From Emydura subglobosa (taxonomy: Eukaryota; Chordata; Testudines; Chelidae), in the NCBI GenBank assembly GCA_007922225.1, contig ML679946.1, positions 93,169,313-93,233,312 on the forward strand: DNA of 64,000 nt, given 5' to 3'. This document shows positions 12,245 to 23,620 of this stretch, piece after piece; within the stretch, counting starts at the first letter, position 1; every line of letters starts with the position of its first letter. The notes under the pieces are model-generated. The model was not told the origin of the DNA. It did no database searches and saw nothing but the letters and a program-made list of their open reading frames with translations. The translations under genes and the position numbers were made by a program.

Positions 12245-12640
12245 GGTAACATTTTCAAAGTTTCTAAGTGAGTTAGGCCCAGATCCTCAAAGGTTCCACG
12301 TTCCATTTTCAAAAGTGACTTTGGCACTGTGTAACACGAAGAAACTTCGGTGCCTAAAGATATGTCTACACTGCAATTAAAAACCTGCGGCTGGTCCATG
12401 CCAGATGACTCGGGCTCGCGAGGCTTGGGCTAAGGGGCTATTTAATTGCAGTATAGATGTCTGGGCTCAGGTCTGAGCCTGTTGTTTAGGACTCTGAAAG
12501 GTGGGGGTGTCCCAGAGCTTGGGCTTCAGCCCAAGCTGGAACGTCTATACCACAATTAAACAGCCCTGTAGCTCAAACCCTGCAAGCGATGTCTGCGATG
12601 TAGCCATATCCTGAGCCACTTAGGCACCTTTGAAATTTCT
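12245..12640. repeat. Palindromic MITE (TTTTCAAAGGTGCC type), interrupted
   Basis: The left side carries ACATTTTCAAAGTTTCTAAG, CCATTTTCAAAAGTGACTTT and CTTCGGTGCCTAAA. The right side carries ACTTAGGCACCTTTGAAATT, the inverted counterpart. The two halves are separated by an unrelated MITE (12359-12611). This is a common reptile palindromic repeat of non-autonomous type; superfamily not assigned. Confidence 0.55.
12359..12611. repeat. Palindromic MITE, TATGTCTACACTGC family, nested
   Basis: The left end is GATATGTCTACACTGCAATT and the right end GATGTAGCCATATCC. Interior arms are inverted copies: GGGCTATTTAATTGCAGTAT and GACGTCTATACC-like ACGTCTATACCACAATTAAA. The centre carries GGGCTCAGGTCTGAGCC and GAGCTTGGGCTTCAGCCC. 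It sits inside the element of 12245-12640 and is therefore younger. Same family as 422-684. Confidence 0.75.
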
Positions 12641-12760
12641 ATCCTATGTGTTTATAATTATGGTGTAATGCAATGTGCTCAGCGCTGTACTGTAGAAAAA
12701 TCAAGACAATCCCTCCCCTGAGGACTTGAAAGTCTAAAAAGACAGGCACATAGAAGATGG
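12641..12760 (-). repeat. MIR/L2-like tail fragment
   Basis: CAATGTGCTCAGCGCTGTAC, AAATCAAGACAATCCCTCCC and GACTTGAAAGTCTAAAAAGA match the inverted tail also seen at 1690-1835 and 39000-39075. Confidence 0.5.
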
Positions 12761-13669
12761 GACATACTGGGAAATCCAATGGTGGGGATAACTTAAGATG
12801 GGATTTTTTTCTTCCCTTGTTTATAATTATTATGACTTCGCGTCTTATGAAAAAGTGGGGGGTTATTTTCTTTCTATATAACTTTCATTCTGACTCTATT
12901 ATTAAGAAACACCACATGGTCTCCAGCCTTTTAGTTTTAGTGAACAGGGAATAAAGACTAATTCAAAGTCCTGGCTAGCAGTAATATTTAGAAAGAGCAT
13001 CCACACAAGGGTTTAATGTGGTTTATCTAAATCACTTTAAATTTACCCTTTTAGTTAATTTGGATTAGCTTTCTGAGTGTTCCCTGTAAATGAGCCCTAA
13101 AACAAGAACCAGGTTCAGAATAGTGTAGTTTTCACACATTCAGCAATATAGCATAAAGAGGGGAGTAGTTCATCAGCTTCAGTGAATGAAATGTCATGGA
13201 ATGGCTCCCTCCTTTATCCTATATGTCCTAATTTAGAAGTCTCCAATGATCCATAGTGGAGCAACTCTGGATTTAACTTAACGTGGGTTTTGCATCAGCA
13301 TGCGCATGTGACCCCTACTCATTTTACATGTATTTGATGAAGAGCTCTGGTTTCCAGCCAACTCTAGACATGTGGGTTTGGTTATCAAGCTTTTCTCTCA
13401 TGACAGCATACCTATTTAGAGTTTTAGAACTGCACTAAATGTGTTTGAGGTCTCAGAGAGTTTGAACTCTCACAACCTCCCAGAGTGAGGACATGCCCTC
13501 TCAATCTTGCTGCACTGCTGCCTAGGTTTACAATACTTTAAATCACGATTGACTCTTTTTGTTTTTCTTTCCTTGGAGCAAAATAGGGAGGTATAGGGTA
13601 TATTCCACAAACTTGAATGCTACTTTGCACTTTTACTGAATCACACATTGCTTTGCTAATATTTATACT
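12761..13669. other. Non-coding sequence, nothing recognised
   Basis: AT-rich. No family recognised. Confidence 0.4.
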
Positions 13670-14110
13670 ATCCTAGCACATAGAAGACCCAGGCATAGCT
13701 CAGGACCCCATCATGGATAGGCTCTTTACAAACACAGAACAAAAAGATCGTTCCTGCCCCCAAAAGCTTACAAACTGAGTACAAGACAAGAAGTAACAGG
13801 CGGATAGACAGGCGAGTAAAATGAAATAGTGAGACAATATTGTCTGCACAACAGTCGTGTAAGGAGGACATTGTTAAAGCCATTTTACAGGGGTGAAACT
13901 GAGACACAGAGAAGAAAACTCACTTCCCAAAGTCACAGAGGGACAGATTCTGTCACTCCTGAGTAATAGCTTGCTCTGCAAGTAGTCCCATAAAATTCAT
14001 TGGGACAAGTCAAGGGGTAAGGTGCTGCTCTGGGGATAGGATCAGAGCTAAGAACAGAATCCAGAAATCCTGAGGTCCATTCTTATGCCGTAACCACTAG
14101 ACACACAAAA
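13670..14110 (-). repeat. MIR-like SINE, minus strand, with insertion
   Basis: The tail (CTAGCACATAGAAGACCCAG, TTCCTGCCCCCAAAAGCTTA) and core (CCATTTTACAGGGGTGAAAC, TGAGACACAGAGAAG, CAAAGTCACAGAG) are followed at 14040-14110 by the head (CTTATGCCGTAACCACTAGA). Between core and head, 13935-14050 is a short palindromic repeat (CAGATTCTGTCACTCCTGAG ... GGGGATAGGATCAGAGC) that appears to have inserted. Confidence 0.6.
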
Positions 14111-14279
14111 CTCAACTTGGACTTAACTCTGGAGCTGCAATAGTAGACCTGGTATAGATTTAGATACATACAGAGAATAAATGGTTGTGTGGGATAGTAG
14201 AAAGGTTTAGTTGGCAAGAATTTGGGATGATGACATCACTTACAGGTAGTAAAGTACAATAGAATTATGCAGGTCCGCA

Positions 14280-14720
14280 CAAAAAAGTGCCAACAAAAAA
14301 ATTTACACCACACAGCACCTTTCTCTATCATAGGTATGACTCATAGCACCACCTATTATTAAAATTGCCCAAAATGTTCCATTGTAAGACCTTGTTTTCA
14401 GTTGCTCATAACTTTTGCAAAACTTTAACCGTCTGGGCTGAAATTTTCCATGCCGGATGTTTGCCTCAAGCTAAATTTGTCTGGAAAATTTAAGCCTAAA
14501 CTCTTCAGCATTTCTGGGAGTGAGGCTAAGGAAATACATGTTGTTTGCCCATGTTAAAAAGTTCCACCCACCTTTTCTAAGAACAGCTTTAGCACCCCTG
14601 TGCTTTGAAGAAGGCATGTGAAAATTGGCATAAGGTGACCTTTGTGTCAGGGATGTGACTTTTGCCACCCCTATGAAAATCTGCCCAAATTATAAACTTT
14701 TGAGAAATCACAGTTTTCAA
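14280..14720. repeat. Possible dispersed repeat, family unknown
   Basis: CTCATAACTTTTGCAAAACT and GGGCTGAAATTTTCCATGCC are words I associate with a dispersed turtle repeat. I see no terminal repeats and no coding frame. Confidence 0.3.
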
Positions 14721-14984
14721 ACGATCAGTGGAGACTTCTTACATTTTACCAAGCTACATTCCCTGAAGATTCTGTTCACACTGAGCATGCTGCAGCTCAG
14801 GGCTGAGCAGGACTTTCCCTGCAATTGCAGCTCTGGGTCGCTGCACACAGTTCCAGGTCTGAGCATCAGAAATGAGAACAGAGATGCTGTCACTGCTGTG
14901 GACCCAGGCAGCATGGAGGAGGAAGCTGCCTGATTTGAATGTACAGGGGACAAGAGCCTGACCTGTGAGGGTGAGGGGAGGTCA

Positions 14985-15610
14985 ATTGGGACAAGTAGCC
15001 TGCGGGGGGGGACTGGGACTGGAGGCTGGCAGGGGACACAGACCAGCTGGCAAGGAGCCTCACACTAAGTGACTAAGACTGGGAGATGTGGGGCGAGGGG
15101 AACTGTGACTGCCTGGTCAAGGAAACTGGAACAGAACAAGTTGAGCATTGGGAAGAAGGGGAGAGGACAGAGATCTGACAAGGAGCCAGGTTGTGGATAA
15201 AAGAACTGGGACTGGCTGGGCAAAGAGATATAAACAAGGAACCATGGGTGGCTGGACACAGAGACTGAGCCCAGGGAGGAAGACTGGAACTCAGCCAGTG
15301 GGCATGGAGGGGGACTGGAGGCCAGAGTAGAGGAGAATGACAGATCAGATGAGGAACCAGGGGAGGGAAGGGTGGAGCTTAGAGTGGCTGAGCAAAGAGA
15401 AGAGGACCAGGACACTGAGCTCAGATGGGGAGACTATGGCTGTGCACACACACCTAATGACAGGTTGGGCCAGGCGACTGGAACTTGGATGAGAAGCCTG
15501 GGAATTGGACTGGGTAGGCATGGAGAATGAGACTGGGACAAGGAACCAGAGGTGACAAAGAGACTGAAGTGCAACAGGCAACATTTGGAGAGGAAGGGCA
15601 GAAGGAGTCA
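14985..15610 (+). repeat. Degenerate purine-rich GACTGG minisatellite-like array
   Basis: For about 600 bp the plus strand is strongly purine-biased and repeats the core (G/A)(G/A)ACTGG, for example GGGACTGGGACTGGAGGCTGG, AACTGGGACTGGCTGGGC, GACTGGAACTCAGCC, GACTGGAACTTGG and GACTGGGTAGGC. It alternates with CAAGGA(G/A)CC and CAAAGAGA words. Unit length is irregular, so this is an old, diverged array. The long minus-strand open frames here (up to 116 codons, Ser/Pro/Leu-rich) are by-products of this bias, not genes. Confidence 0.6.
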
Positions 15611-15913
15611 AGTTGTTGGGAAATGGCCAGCAGAGACTGTGCCCACTAGACAACATTCCCTTCTAGAACCTGGAACAGAACCTAAGATTCCTGAGTCTCT
15701 CTCTGCTGAAACCCACTGGCAAAGAATCTAGTGCTGGTCCATATACAGGATGACAGCCCACTACTGTTAGCAGTTACTCCTTCAGCACAAGAAGCAGAGG
15801 CCTGTGCAGCAGCGCTTAAGGCTCCAACCCTGCTGATGGCCTCTATGGGGCTCAGCATGAGGCTACACAATGGAATCCCTAGTTTTTTAGTTTGCTTTTA
15901 AAAAACCTTAAAG

Positions 15914-16162
15914 CAGCGATACTCTGACCTCAGTGGGTCAGGAGCCAAATTAGCCATCAACATTACCCAAAAAGCACCAGTAGTGTGACTTCCTTATCAA
16001 CAATAATTGGTTAATAACCTAGTAAAAGCACCCTGATTGGTTAATAACTTAGACTGGTTAATAATTAAATCATAGTGTGTGAATATCACGTCCTGCAGGG
16101 AGCCGCAGGAGACACGTTAAAGTGCCACTTGTGGCTCGGGAGCCTCAGTCTCAGTATCACTG
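15914..16162. mobile_element. hAT-type MITE with 8-bp target duplication
   Basis: The left terminus CAGCGATACTCTGAC and right terminus (inverted) CAGTGATACTGAGAC form terminal inverted repeats. Flanking 8-mers CCTTAAAG (15906-15913) and TCATAAAG (16163-16170) match at 6 of 8 positions, as expected for an old hAT insertion. The interior contains three TGGTTAATAA words at irregular spacing and no open frame. Confidence 0.7.
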
Positions 16163-16173
16163 TCATAAAGATT

Positions 16174-16359
16174 ACCAAATAAAGTCAATGGGAGCTGTAT
16201 CCTGCACTTCTGAACATCAGGCCTGTAACCACGGAGGCATCTGACTTTACAGGTGAAGGGACACCAAAATAGTCTCAATAAAAGTCAGATGCCTCCATGG
16301 TCTCCAGCCCGATTTTCAGAGGTGCTGAGCACCTGCTTCTCCCAGTGACTTTATTTGAG
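16174..16359. repeat. Long-hairpin palindromic MITE
   Basis: The outer arms ACCAAATAAAGTCAATGGGA (16174-16193) and GACTTTATTTG (ending 16359) are inverted. The inner arms 16227-16248 and 16281-16302 match at all but one of the central 21 positions. A loop of about 32 bp remains. The inner arms are much better matched than the outer ones, which suggests stem-preserving correction or a young palindrome core. No coding content. Confidence 0.8.
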
Positions 16360-17469
16360 ACGCGGGCAACTCAACACTTTTGAAAATGAGGTGCCAGGAA
16401 TCCAGCTGTATCGAACACGCTGGAGGAACAGAGATGCAACAGAAGAGCATGGATACATACCCTTTCACTGCCCTAGGACTTTGGTCCCTCCCTCTGACTT
16501 CGGTCTCACCTCAAGGAAAAGTTGATCTCTGCAGGGGGGTTGCGTAGAGGGAAAGTAAAGAACTGAGTAGCCAGGAGAGAGAGGGGGGAAGCCAATGAAA
16601 TGTGCTCAGCATGACTGATTCCTGTCAAGATAAGCATGAGGAGGGAGGCAGGGGTTAGCGAGGCCTCCTTTGTACTGGGGAGGGTGGGTGGTTTGTAGGG
16701 GTACAGTGGTTATCAAAGGTTAAAATAAAGGAAAAAGATTTTAAAGGGGTTCAAAAATGATATGCTTGTTTTAAAAAAAACAAAGTTACTTTTATATGTC
16801 ATTTAAATGACTGCAGAGAGTGCTAATTACATAACAAGGGTTAGAAACAGCTACAAAATAGAAAATATGAAGATCAACTATCAGTCCTTAAAAATTAGAG
16901 AAAAAGCAAAGGCTAGGAATATTAAATACCAAGAAGCCAACACAGGGTAACACATTAAATAAACAAATACATGCAAATAAATGCAAGAGTTAACGTGACA
17001 ATCTTTCAATACCAAAAAAGATACCATGGGCCTGATACTCTATTGCACTGCAATGTCTGTAGTCGCTTTTACCTGTGCAAAGGAACTATAAAATAGGTAC
17101 AAAACACCATTCAGATCTGGTAGTGTTTTACAACCACTTTGCACCGGTGAAAATGCCTATGCAAGGAGTAAGGGAGCAGAGAATGAGGCTCCAAGCCATT
17201 AAAGTTCTAAAATCCAGAGCTTCCTATCACTGGTGATTTTTACCAGCTTCTCAGTGGGACACTCCACACTTATTTCTAGCCCTGGAAGGCTTTGGGATAA
17301 CATATTGTTAAGCTGTGATATTATTATGCATCAAAAATCTATTTTACATAATGTATTATTATTACTTATTCCCTGAACACTCCAGGGTGCACCAAATGCC
17401 GTATAAACGTATAAAAGACGTATAAAAAAGATGTGGTCAAAGAACTTGGGCTCATATCCTCAAAGGTAG
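16360..17469. other. Non-coding sequence
   Basis: Unrecognised apart from a weak palindromic-family fragment at about 17030-17190 (GGGCCTGATACTCTATTGC ... AGAATGAGGC) and a MIR-tail-like scrap near 17355-17440. Confidence 0.35.
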
Positions 17470-17779
17470 GTAGTCTGTACGTAAACTTGCATCAATTTAA
17501 TTGAAATCAGTTTCTTAAATAGATATAAACTACCGCAAACCTTGATATAGACAATATTAAATTGGTTTAAAAGTAGCATATATCCAATTAGCATAAGTTG
17601 TTTCCTTACTGAAGTAAGCTAAACCAACATGGTGCCAACCCTCCACCCAAAAACCAATTTTTGAAAATGATTGGGGGTAGGAGGGGAGGAAAGGAAGGAA
17701 AAAAAAAAGGAAAGAGGGAAAATAAAAGAAAAGAAAACCAAATCATGGAGGGAAAATGCAACATTTTTTAAAGCACTGA

Positions 17780-17819
<40 letters not shown>

Positions 17820-17935
17820 AACAGGAGAAACTTCACACAAAAAATTGAAAACAGAATTTTTTGAAAAAAAAAAAGTCAATTTCGAAAGAAGCAATTTGGG
17901 GGCAAAAATCCTTCTTGTCTGAAAAATTTTAACCA
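17470..17935. repeat. AT-rich dispersed repeats and homopolymer tract
   Basis: 17470-17630 resembles a palindromic MITE with AATTTAATTGAAATCAGTTT and AAATTGGTTTAAAAGTAGC arms. 17640-17935 is AT-rich with AATTTTTGAAAATG on the left and GAAAAATTTTAACCAGTTCT on the right, like the copy at 36885-37130. It contains a polypurine stretch (17675-17740), a run of 31 T (17784-17814) and an A-rich patch near 17865. The 109- and 83-codon frames here are low-complexity artefacts. Confidence 0.5.
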
Positions 17936-18865
17936 GTTCTACTCCCACGATTTTGCTACTTGAATCTATACTTAGCTTCAGCTGCCTAGATATTTACAGT
18001 TTGTATTAATAAATCTACCTACATGACTTTTCAAATCCTATCAGAAAAATGCTCTCTCATGTGTGCATGTAGTTCTAATTTGTGTGGGAAGTGCTTGAGC
18101 TATGGAGCTGGGCACTACAGAAACCCCCTGGATGGACAGTTTGTGCTTGAAACCAAAAATAGTAATGTCTGTATTAAGGACAAAACGATGAAGAGAAAGG
18201 CGGATGCCGTGAGGTGCTGAGCACCAGTCAGTGTCAGACCTAAAGTAGTTTGCAGCTTTGGACACCCTCTGCCTGACCCATCATCCTCATGTACAAATCT
18301 AGGAATCAAGCTTCCCTGAAAAGTAGAGAGATGATGTGTGAGAGAAATACAGAGAAAGAGAACATACTGTGCCTTTTGTTTACATCTCTGCAGGGAAGAT
18401 TAAGGGTGTAACTTCTTTCTAATGACAGGAAACTGCCAGCCTCTTATGCAGAGGACAGTTTAGATAAGCTGAGTGCCTGGTAGGCTCCAAGTAGCTTGGC
18501 TGGGAGCAGTATTTGTGTCTTCTTAAGAGGCTGGATGTTATCTGTATCCTTCCATGAAATTCATTATTTGTTGCAGGGCTACAGATAGTCCACGGCTGGG
18601 GTGGGTTGATGTCTCTGTTGTGATATGCTTGTTTTAAACAGATCCTCTTTTCCATCTGCTACTTCTGAGAAATAAGACTTAAACAGGTTTGCCCTACAGC
18701 CTGACCAAGAGAATGGACCAAGTGAGTTGCCCGGGCTCAAGCCTTACTGGAGTAGCAGTATTAGTAAACAAAATAGCTGGTTCTAGTCTTCGCTCTGCTA
18801 CTGAGTTCCTGTCTATGGCCTTCTCTGCCTTAGTTTCTAAGAACATCTAAGAACAAACAACGTAG
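17936..18865. other. Non-coding sequence, nothing recognised
   Basis: No repeat family or exon recognised on either strand. Confidence 0.4.
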
Positions 18866-19375
18866 GTCACACTTATAAGATGGGTGTCTGCGTTCTGTAA
18901 TACAGCAGGACTGAAAAGGATTTAGGGATCATGGTAGATATATCAATTGAACATGAACTCCCAGTGTGATTTTTTAGTTAGAGGAGGACCACAATCCTTG
19001 GCAGTATAAGCAGGGGAATATCAAGTAGGAGTAGGGAGATGGTATTATCTCTGTCTATGGCATTATAGACTATCACTGGAATACTGTACGCATTTCTGAT
19101 GTCCACACTTAAAAAAGGCTGTTGAAAAACTGGAAAACAGCTACAAGAATTATTCAAGTTCTAGCAAACATGTCTTACAGTGAGAAGTTTAAGAAGCTCA
19201 GTCTATTTAGTTTATCCAAGAGAAGGTTAGGAGGTAACTTGATCACAGTCTACAAGCACCTACCTGGGGAAGAGATTTCTGGTAGCAGAAGTCTCTTTAA
19301 TCTAGCAGAAATAGGCATAAAGAAAAGCCAATGTCTAGTTCAAAAGAACTAACAGACTCATAGTACAAGGAGGAA
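18866..19375 (+). mobile_element. CR1 LINE fragment, plus strand, old subfamily
   Basis: AACAACGTAGGTCACACTTA, GATTTAGGGATCATGGTAGA, GAGTAGGGAGATGGTATTAT, CTGGAATACTGTACGCATTT, AGTGAGAAGTTTAAGAAGCT and GAGAAGGTTAGGAGGTAACT appear in the order of CR1 ORF2 end and 3' untranslated region. It parallels 29430-29960 of the longer copy in this window. Truncated at both ends and diverged; the open frame 19122-19352 is a remnant without a domain. Confidence 0.8.
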
Positions 19376-19650
19376 TGTCTGCAGGCTGTATGTTGTAGTG
19401 TTTGGGGCTCAGATCTTCAAAGGTGCCTAACTCCCATTGATTTCACCTAAATATCTTTGGAGGTCTAGACCTTGGACCAATGCTGGAGAATAATGTAATG
19501 GTTTATAAGGAGAAAGAAAGGTACTGAATAACTGCAGTTAAACAATAGAGACTGTGACACCAGTTTTACACCATTGTACACCCTTTGATTTTAATGGAGT
19601 AACTCCTGATTTGCCTTGGTGTGAGTGAGAGGTGAACCAGCCCCTTTGTC
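19376..19650. repeat. Two short palindromic MITE fragments
   Basis: 19405-19475 reads CAGATCTTCAAAGGTGCCTA then AAATATCTTTGGAGGTCTAG, an inverted pair. 19556-19640 reads GTTTTACACCATTGTACACC then GGAGTAACTCCTGATTTGCC, related to 22541-22620. Confidence 0.5.
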
Positions 19651-21019
19651 TTGAAATAAAATACTTCTTACCAAATGAAGTACATTGCAACTAAAATGAG
19701 TCCTCATCAGATACTAATCAGCATTCCATGTTCCAATGTACCTTCCTTGTATTTTCACTTTAAGGGCCCAGTCCTGCGCCGACTAAATTAGATGGCAAAA
19801 TTCCACCTGATTTCAGTGGGAACAAAACTTGTCCCTGTGCAGTCTGGCTGCCTGGTGAGTTTGCTCATTGTATGCTGAACTCAAGGGATCGAGTTATACT
19901 TATGTGCCTGTATATATTTCAACTGTCGTTTCAATTTTTATTAATCACTGGAGTTTGCAACTTATCAGCAATGACAATGATGAGGGCAGGTCATTAATAT
20001 TAGCCCATTTGTGTTTAAATTTCAGACATTAAAACATTAAAGTATATTTCAAATGTTTTCATAAAAGAGTGACAAGAAAATGCTATACTCTTGCTTAATT
20101 TCCTAACATTTACTTTTGGTCTGACAAATTTTACCTAAGCTAAGCCCATATCTCACATTCCAAGGTCACTTAAAAACTCACATTGACTTCAGTCAGGTGC
20201 TTTGCATGCCAAAAAACTGTAGGATTGAGCCACCCAGATATAGTCTAGCTGAGGACCACATTGGCTTATTCACAGCATCATTCTGTCTTCTGCAAAATTG
20301 AGAATTCACCATGGCTACACCAGCCAAACCTAATCGACAAACTGTCTCCTGGCCCTTGTTGCACCTGCCTTTTGTCAGTTCTCGTCCTTGGTTCACAGGC
20401 TTCCTTCTACCCTTAAATATACCATTCACCTTAGGTAACTCTTTTACTCACATTGTTCTCCTTTAAATACATTTTTCAAGCTTCTGGCACCTAACTTTTA
20501 GCATACGCTCCACTTTTTGGTAAGTGCCCATTTACCTGCTCCTTTCTATCCTGATAACAACATACTCGCGGCAAAACAAAGTAGCAAAACAGCTGATTTA
20601 ACATATATGTGTCTGCAATGCCAAATCTTAATTACATTTGTGTAACAGTACTCAAAATAACTTTATATACTCCTTGCAACAGGCAGACAGACAGGCGTGA
20701 AACTTGTCTTAAGTGACCCTTCAAGAAAACAATAAAAATCTGTGTCTTACTGGGGCTGATCACCAAATAAAAGTAAAGCTGAATTGTCTGTGTAATGGGG
20801 TCACTATGTAATTATAACAACTATTTGTCCCATGCGAGTGAACCAGTAAAATTTCGCAAGGCTGTTATTGATAATATCAATGTCTATTAAAGAATAATAG
20901 AAAAACTTAACCCAAAGCAATTCACTCATCCACAACTGAAATGTTTTAAATTGTACTTTTCTCCACTTGCTTTTTATTTTCTGCAACCTCATCACAGAAA
21001 AGTCCCAGTAGTGAATGAG
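19651..21019. other. Non-coding sequence
   Basis: Faint palindromic-family scraps at about 19765-19850 (GGGCCCAGTCCTGCGCC) and 20150-20230. Otherwise unrecognised. Confidence 0.35.
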
Positions 21020-21180
21020 CCCTGCTGAAGGATTTCTTGAGACATGGTGGAACCAATAGTCTGAAGCTAAAGGAGAAATGTTTTAGGCTAAATATTAGGA
21101 AAAATGTCTTAACAGTCACACCACTTAAACATATGATAGGTGTTTGAGGCACCATCGCTACACATAGTCAGCAATGGGTT
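21020..21180 (+). mobile_element. Short CR1 LINE fragment, plus strand
   Basis: AAGCTAAAGGAGAAATGTTT followed by AGGCTAAATATTAGGAAAAA and TGTCTTAACAGTCA corresponds to the CR1 3' untranslated segment also seen at 8270-8310. Boundaries uncertain. Confidence 0.55.
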
Positions 21181-22540
21181 AGAGAGGACAGGAATAGACA
21201 TTAGCCTTGAAAAAGGCAGAGTGAATAGACTGAGAGTGGCCTCATATGACCCAATTCTCTAAGGTCTCGGTCACGCACCATTGAACTTAACCGAGTTTTG
21301 CCACTGACTATAATGGGAACAGGAACAGACCAAATCTAGAGAAGTGCTGAGAACCTTTCCTGGTTACTAACATCCACGGGAGGTGCAGATGCTTTACAAC
21401 TCTCAGGATTTGGCCCATATAACAATAATCAGAGTCCTAGTGCACCGGATTTGGAGAAAATCACCGCCATTAATAAGAAATGAGCATCTGAAGGAGGGGT
21501 GTATAAGGTACATTCATTCCAAGATTAGCCAACTTTAAGATCAACTTTAAGAGTTCTTTCTTAACTACCTCCACTCCTTGGAGGATGTGCTGTTTTCTCT
21601 CTGAATTACTGCTAGCACTTCAGCCTTCCATGTCCTTTAGTCTTTACCAGTCTTTTCTGATGCCAAACCAAGTGGGGGGGAAGAGGAGAGGGGACTGTTA
21701 AGGAGGGCTGAGGGGGCAGCAACCTCTTAATTCAGTTAACGATTGCAGGAAGTGGTTTGTCAGTTTAGAGGTAGTCCCTGCTCGAAGCCAGTGCCCTTCT
21801 CAGAAATGAACTTGCACTTCTCTAAAGATAGATTGTGCAAAACACCAGGGGGCCCTCGGGAACCTACAGCCACAATTCCCCAGACAAGGAGTTCCAGAAA
21901 AGAATTGAAATGGCCCCCCTTTGTGCAGCTGCTCTGTGGACTAAACCAACGCTCAGTGGAGCGGGTCTCTTATGCAAGTTCTCAGGTTTCATATCCGCAG
22001 TGACCAAATTTTGTTAAAAATATGACAGCTGCTCGTATCACTTTTTTTCCATGTAATCTTAACTGTAGCTTCCAACTGCACATGCATTTGCTGAAATTCT
22101 GTGATATTGAGATGCTCACAGAAAGTATGGAAGTTTCTAGCTTTGACTCTGAAGAAACAGGTGCTGACAGTGTGATAGCCAGCTAGATTAGATAAAACAG
22201 TTTGCAACCAATAGCAAGTAATCAATCCACTAGGAGATGTTCAGGACATACTACTGGAGCAATGTGACTGGTCACCTATGTACGGTTAGAATTGCAAAAA
22301 AATAGGGAATTAGTATGAAAAGAGATTGCATCTTAAGGCAACCACTCCAGGGATCCCCTTAGAAAATAATGAAATGATTGCTAAGAGAAAGTATTAGGTC
22401 TTATAGTCCATCCTCATTGGAGATGCAGAATGAGTGCTTCCATCATATTCTTAAGATAAAGACTTCTGTTGTGAGACTATTGCATTCATTGCTCAAGAAT
22501 TGTTCTTGATATTTAGTTTAATGATCAAATTATGTTCTGA
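21181..22540. other. Non-coding sequence
   Basis: Unrecognised, except for a possible degraded palindromic element at about 21240-21420 (AGTGCTGAGAACCTTTCC ... AGGATTTGGCCCATA). Confidence 0.35.
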
Positions 22541-22620
22541 CATAGTGGTGTAAATCCAGAGTAATTCCATTCATTTCAATAGAGTTACTCTGAATTTACA
22601 CCTGTATGCCATGAGAGCAG
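22541..22620. repeat. Short palindromic repeat
   Basis: GGTGTAAATCCAGAGTAATT and GAGTTACTCTGAATTTACACC are inverted copies around a CATTTCAATAG loop. A related, less perfect copy is at 23305-23400 (ACACCATTATAAATCCGGAG). Confidence 0.75.
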
Positions 22621-22704
22621 AATCATGTCCTACATTTTCCTTTATTAATTTTCATCTCAATGCTCCTAGATATTTATATCCCCTCTTCTCCCCCATTTCG
22701 CCAC

Positions 22705-22945
22705 ATTCAACATAAGAACTGCCATGCTGGATCATACCAGTAGTCCGTGTTGTCCAGTATCCCACCCATGATTATTCTGTCTACATTACAGAAAGAAACT
22801 CTGGAACAGGCCCCAGGGAAATGTCCTTCTAAACCTCATTACTTAGAGTTTGAGCTAAACATTCCCCCTCTCTCTCTCTCACCTTGATTTTTATCCTGTT
22901 CAAATATTTGTAGATGGTTATCATATTGCTATGACAGGATAGGTA
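22705..22945 (-). mobile_element. CR1/L3-type LINE 3' end, minus strand
   Basis: Starts with CATAAGAACTGCCATGCTGG and GTCCAGTATCCCACCC and later contains CCTGTTCAAATATTTGTAGA. This is the inverted 3' end of the CR1-like LINE with an ACATAAGAACGGCCATACTGG terminus. Diverged and truncated. Confidence 0.65.
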
Positions 22946-23620
22946 TAAGTGTGAATTATTCATCAATTGTGCTTCTACCTGTCCAGAATGACTTCATTTG
23001 TTGTTTTTCTCTCCATGAGAGTATTTTTGTCCTCCTCTGGCCCAAAACATTCATGCAAAAGTTTTAAAAATAAAAAAGGGTTTAGGGTGGTGGGTTTTTG
23101 GTTTTTTTTAAAGTTTTTAAAGGTTTAAAATTATAATTAAAAAGTTTTAAAATGGTATAAAATGGCGATGGCAGACCAGTTTTACAGCCGTATAATTCTA
23201 TTGAACCAAATTCAGGAGAGAGTCAAAGACAGTCATAGAGGGCGTCATGCCGAGGAAGACAAGGAAGAGCACAAAGTTATATCGTGCTTTTAAAAATCTG
23301 ACAGCCAGTTCTGCTCTCAGTTACACCATTATAAATCCGGAGTAATTCTATTGACCTTAATAGGTTATTCTAGATTTCCACTGCTTTAATTTAGAGCAGA
23401 ATTTTGCCTATGAACTTTGTTGCATTACTGTACAGTAGCATAAAGTACAGCTGCTTCCCACCCTTGGACTAGAAATCCAGGATTTACAGGGCTTCCTTTA
23501 GCTCTTGCCAGGCTGAGGACAAGCACAAAAATGTACTTCTGATCCTGAATTAGAGGCAACCACCAATGGAGATATTCCCCTGCCTACCCCCAACTTCTTA
23601 CTCTTCCATTTATATCCTCT
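22946..23620. other. Non-coding sequence with AT-rich low complexity
   Basis: 23056-23165 is a simple A/T-rich tract with repeated TTTAAAGTTTTTAAAGG words. 23305-23400 is a palindromic scrap. The remainder is unrecognised. Confidence 0.4.

Noticed and set aside
15065..15656. Ser/Pro/Leu-rich minus-strand frames of 103-116 codons
   Set aside because: Explained as antisense of the purine-rich GACTGG array.
17619..17948. 109-codon frame with a Lys run
   Set aside because: Product of poly(T)/poly(A) low complexity.
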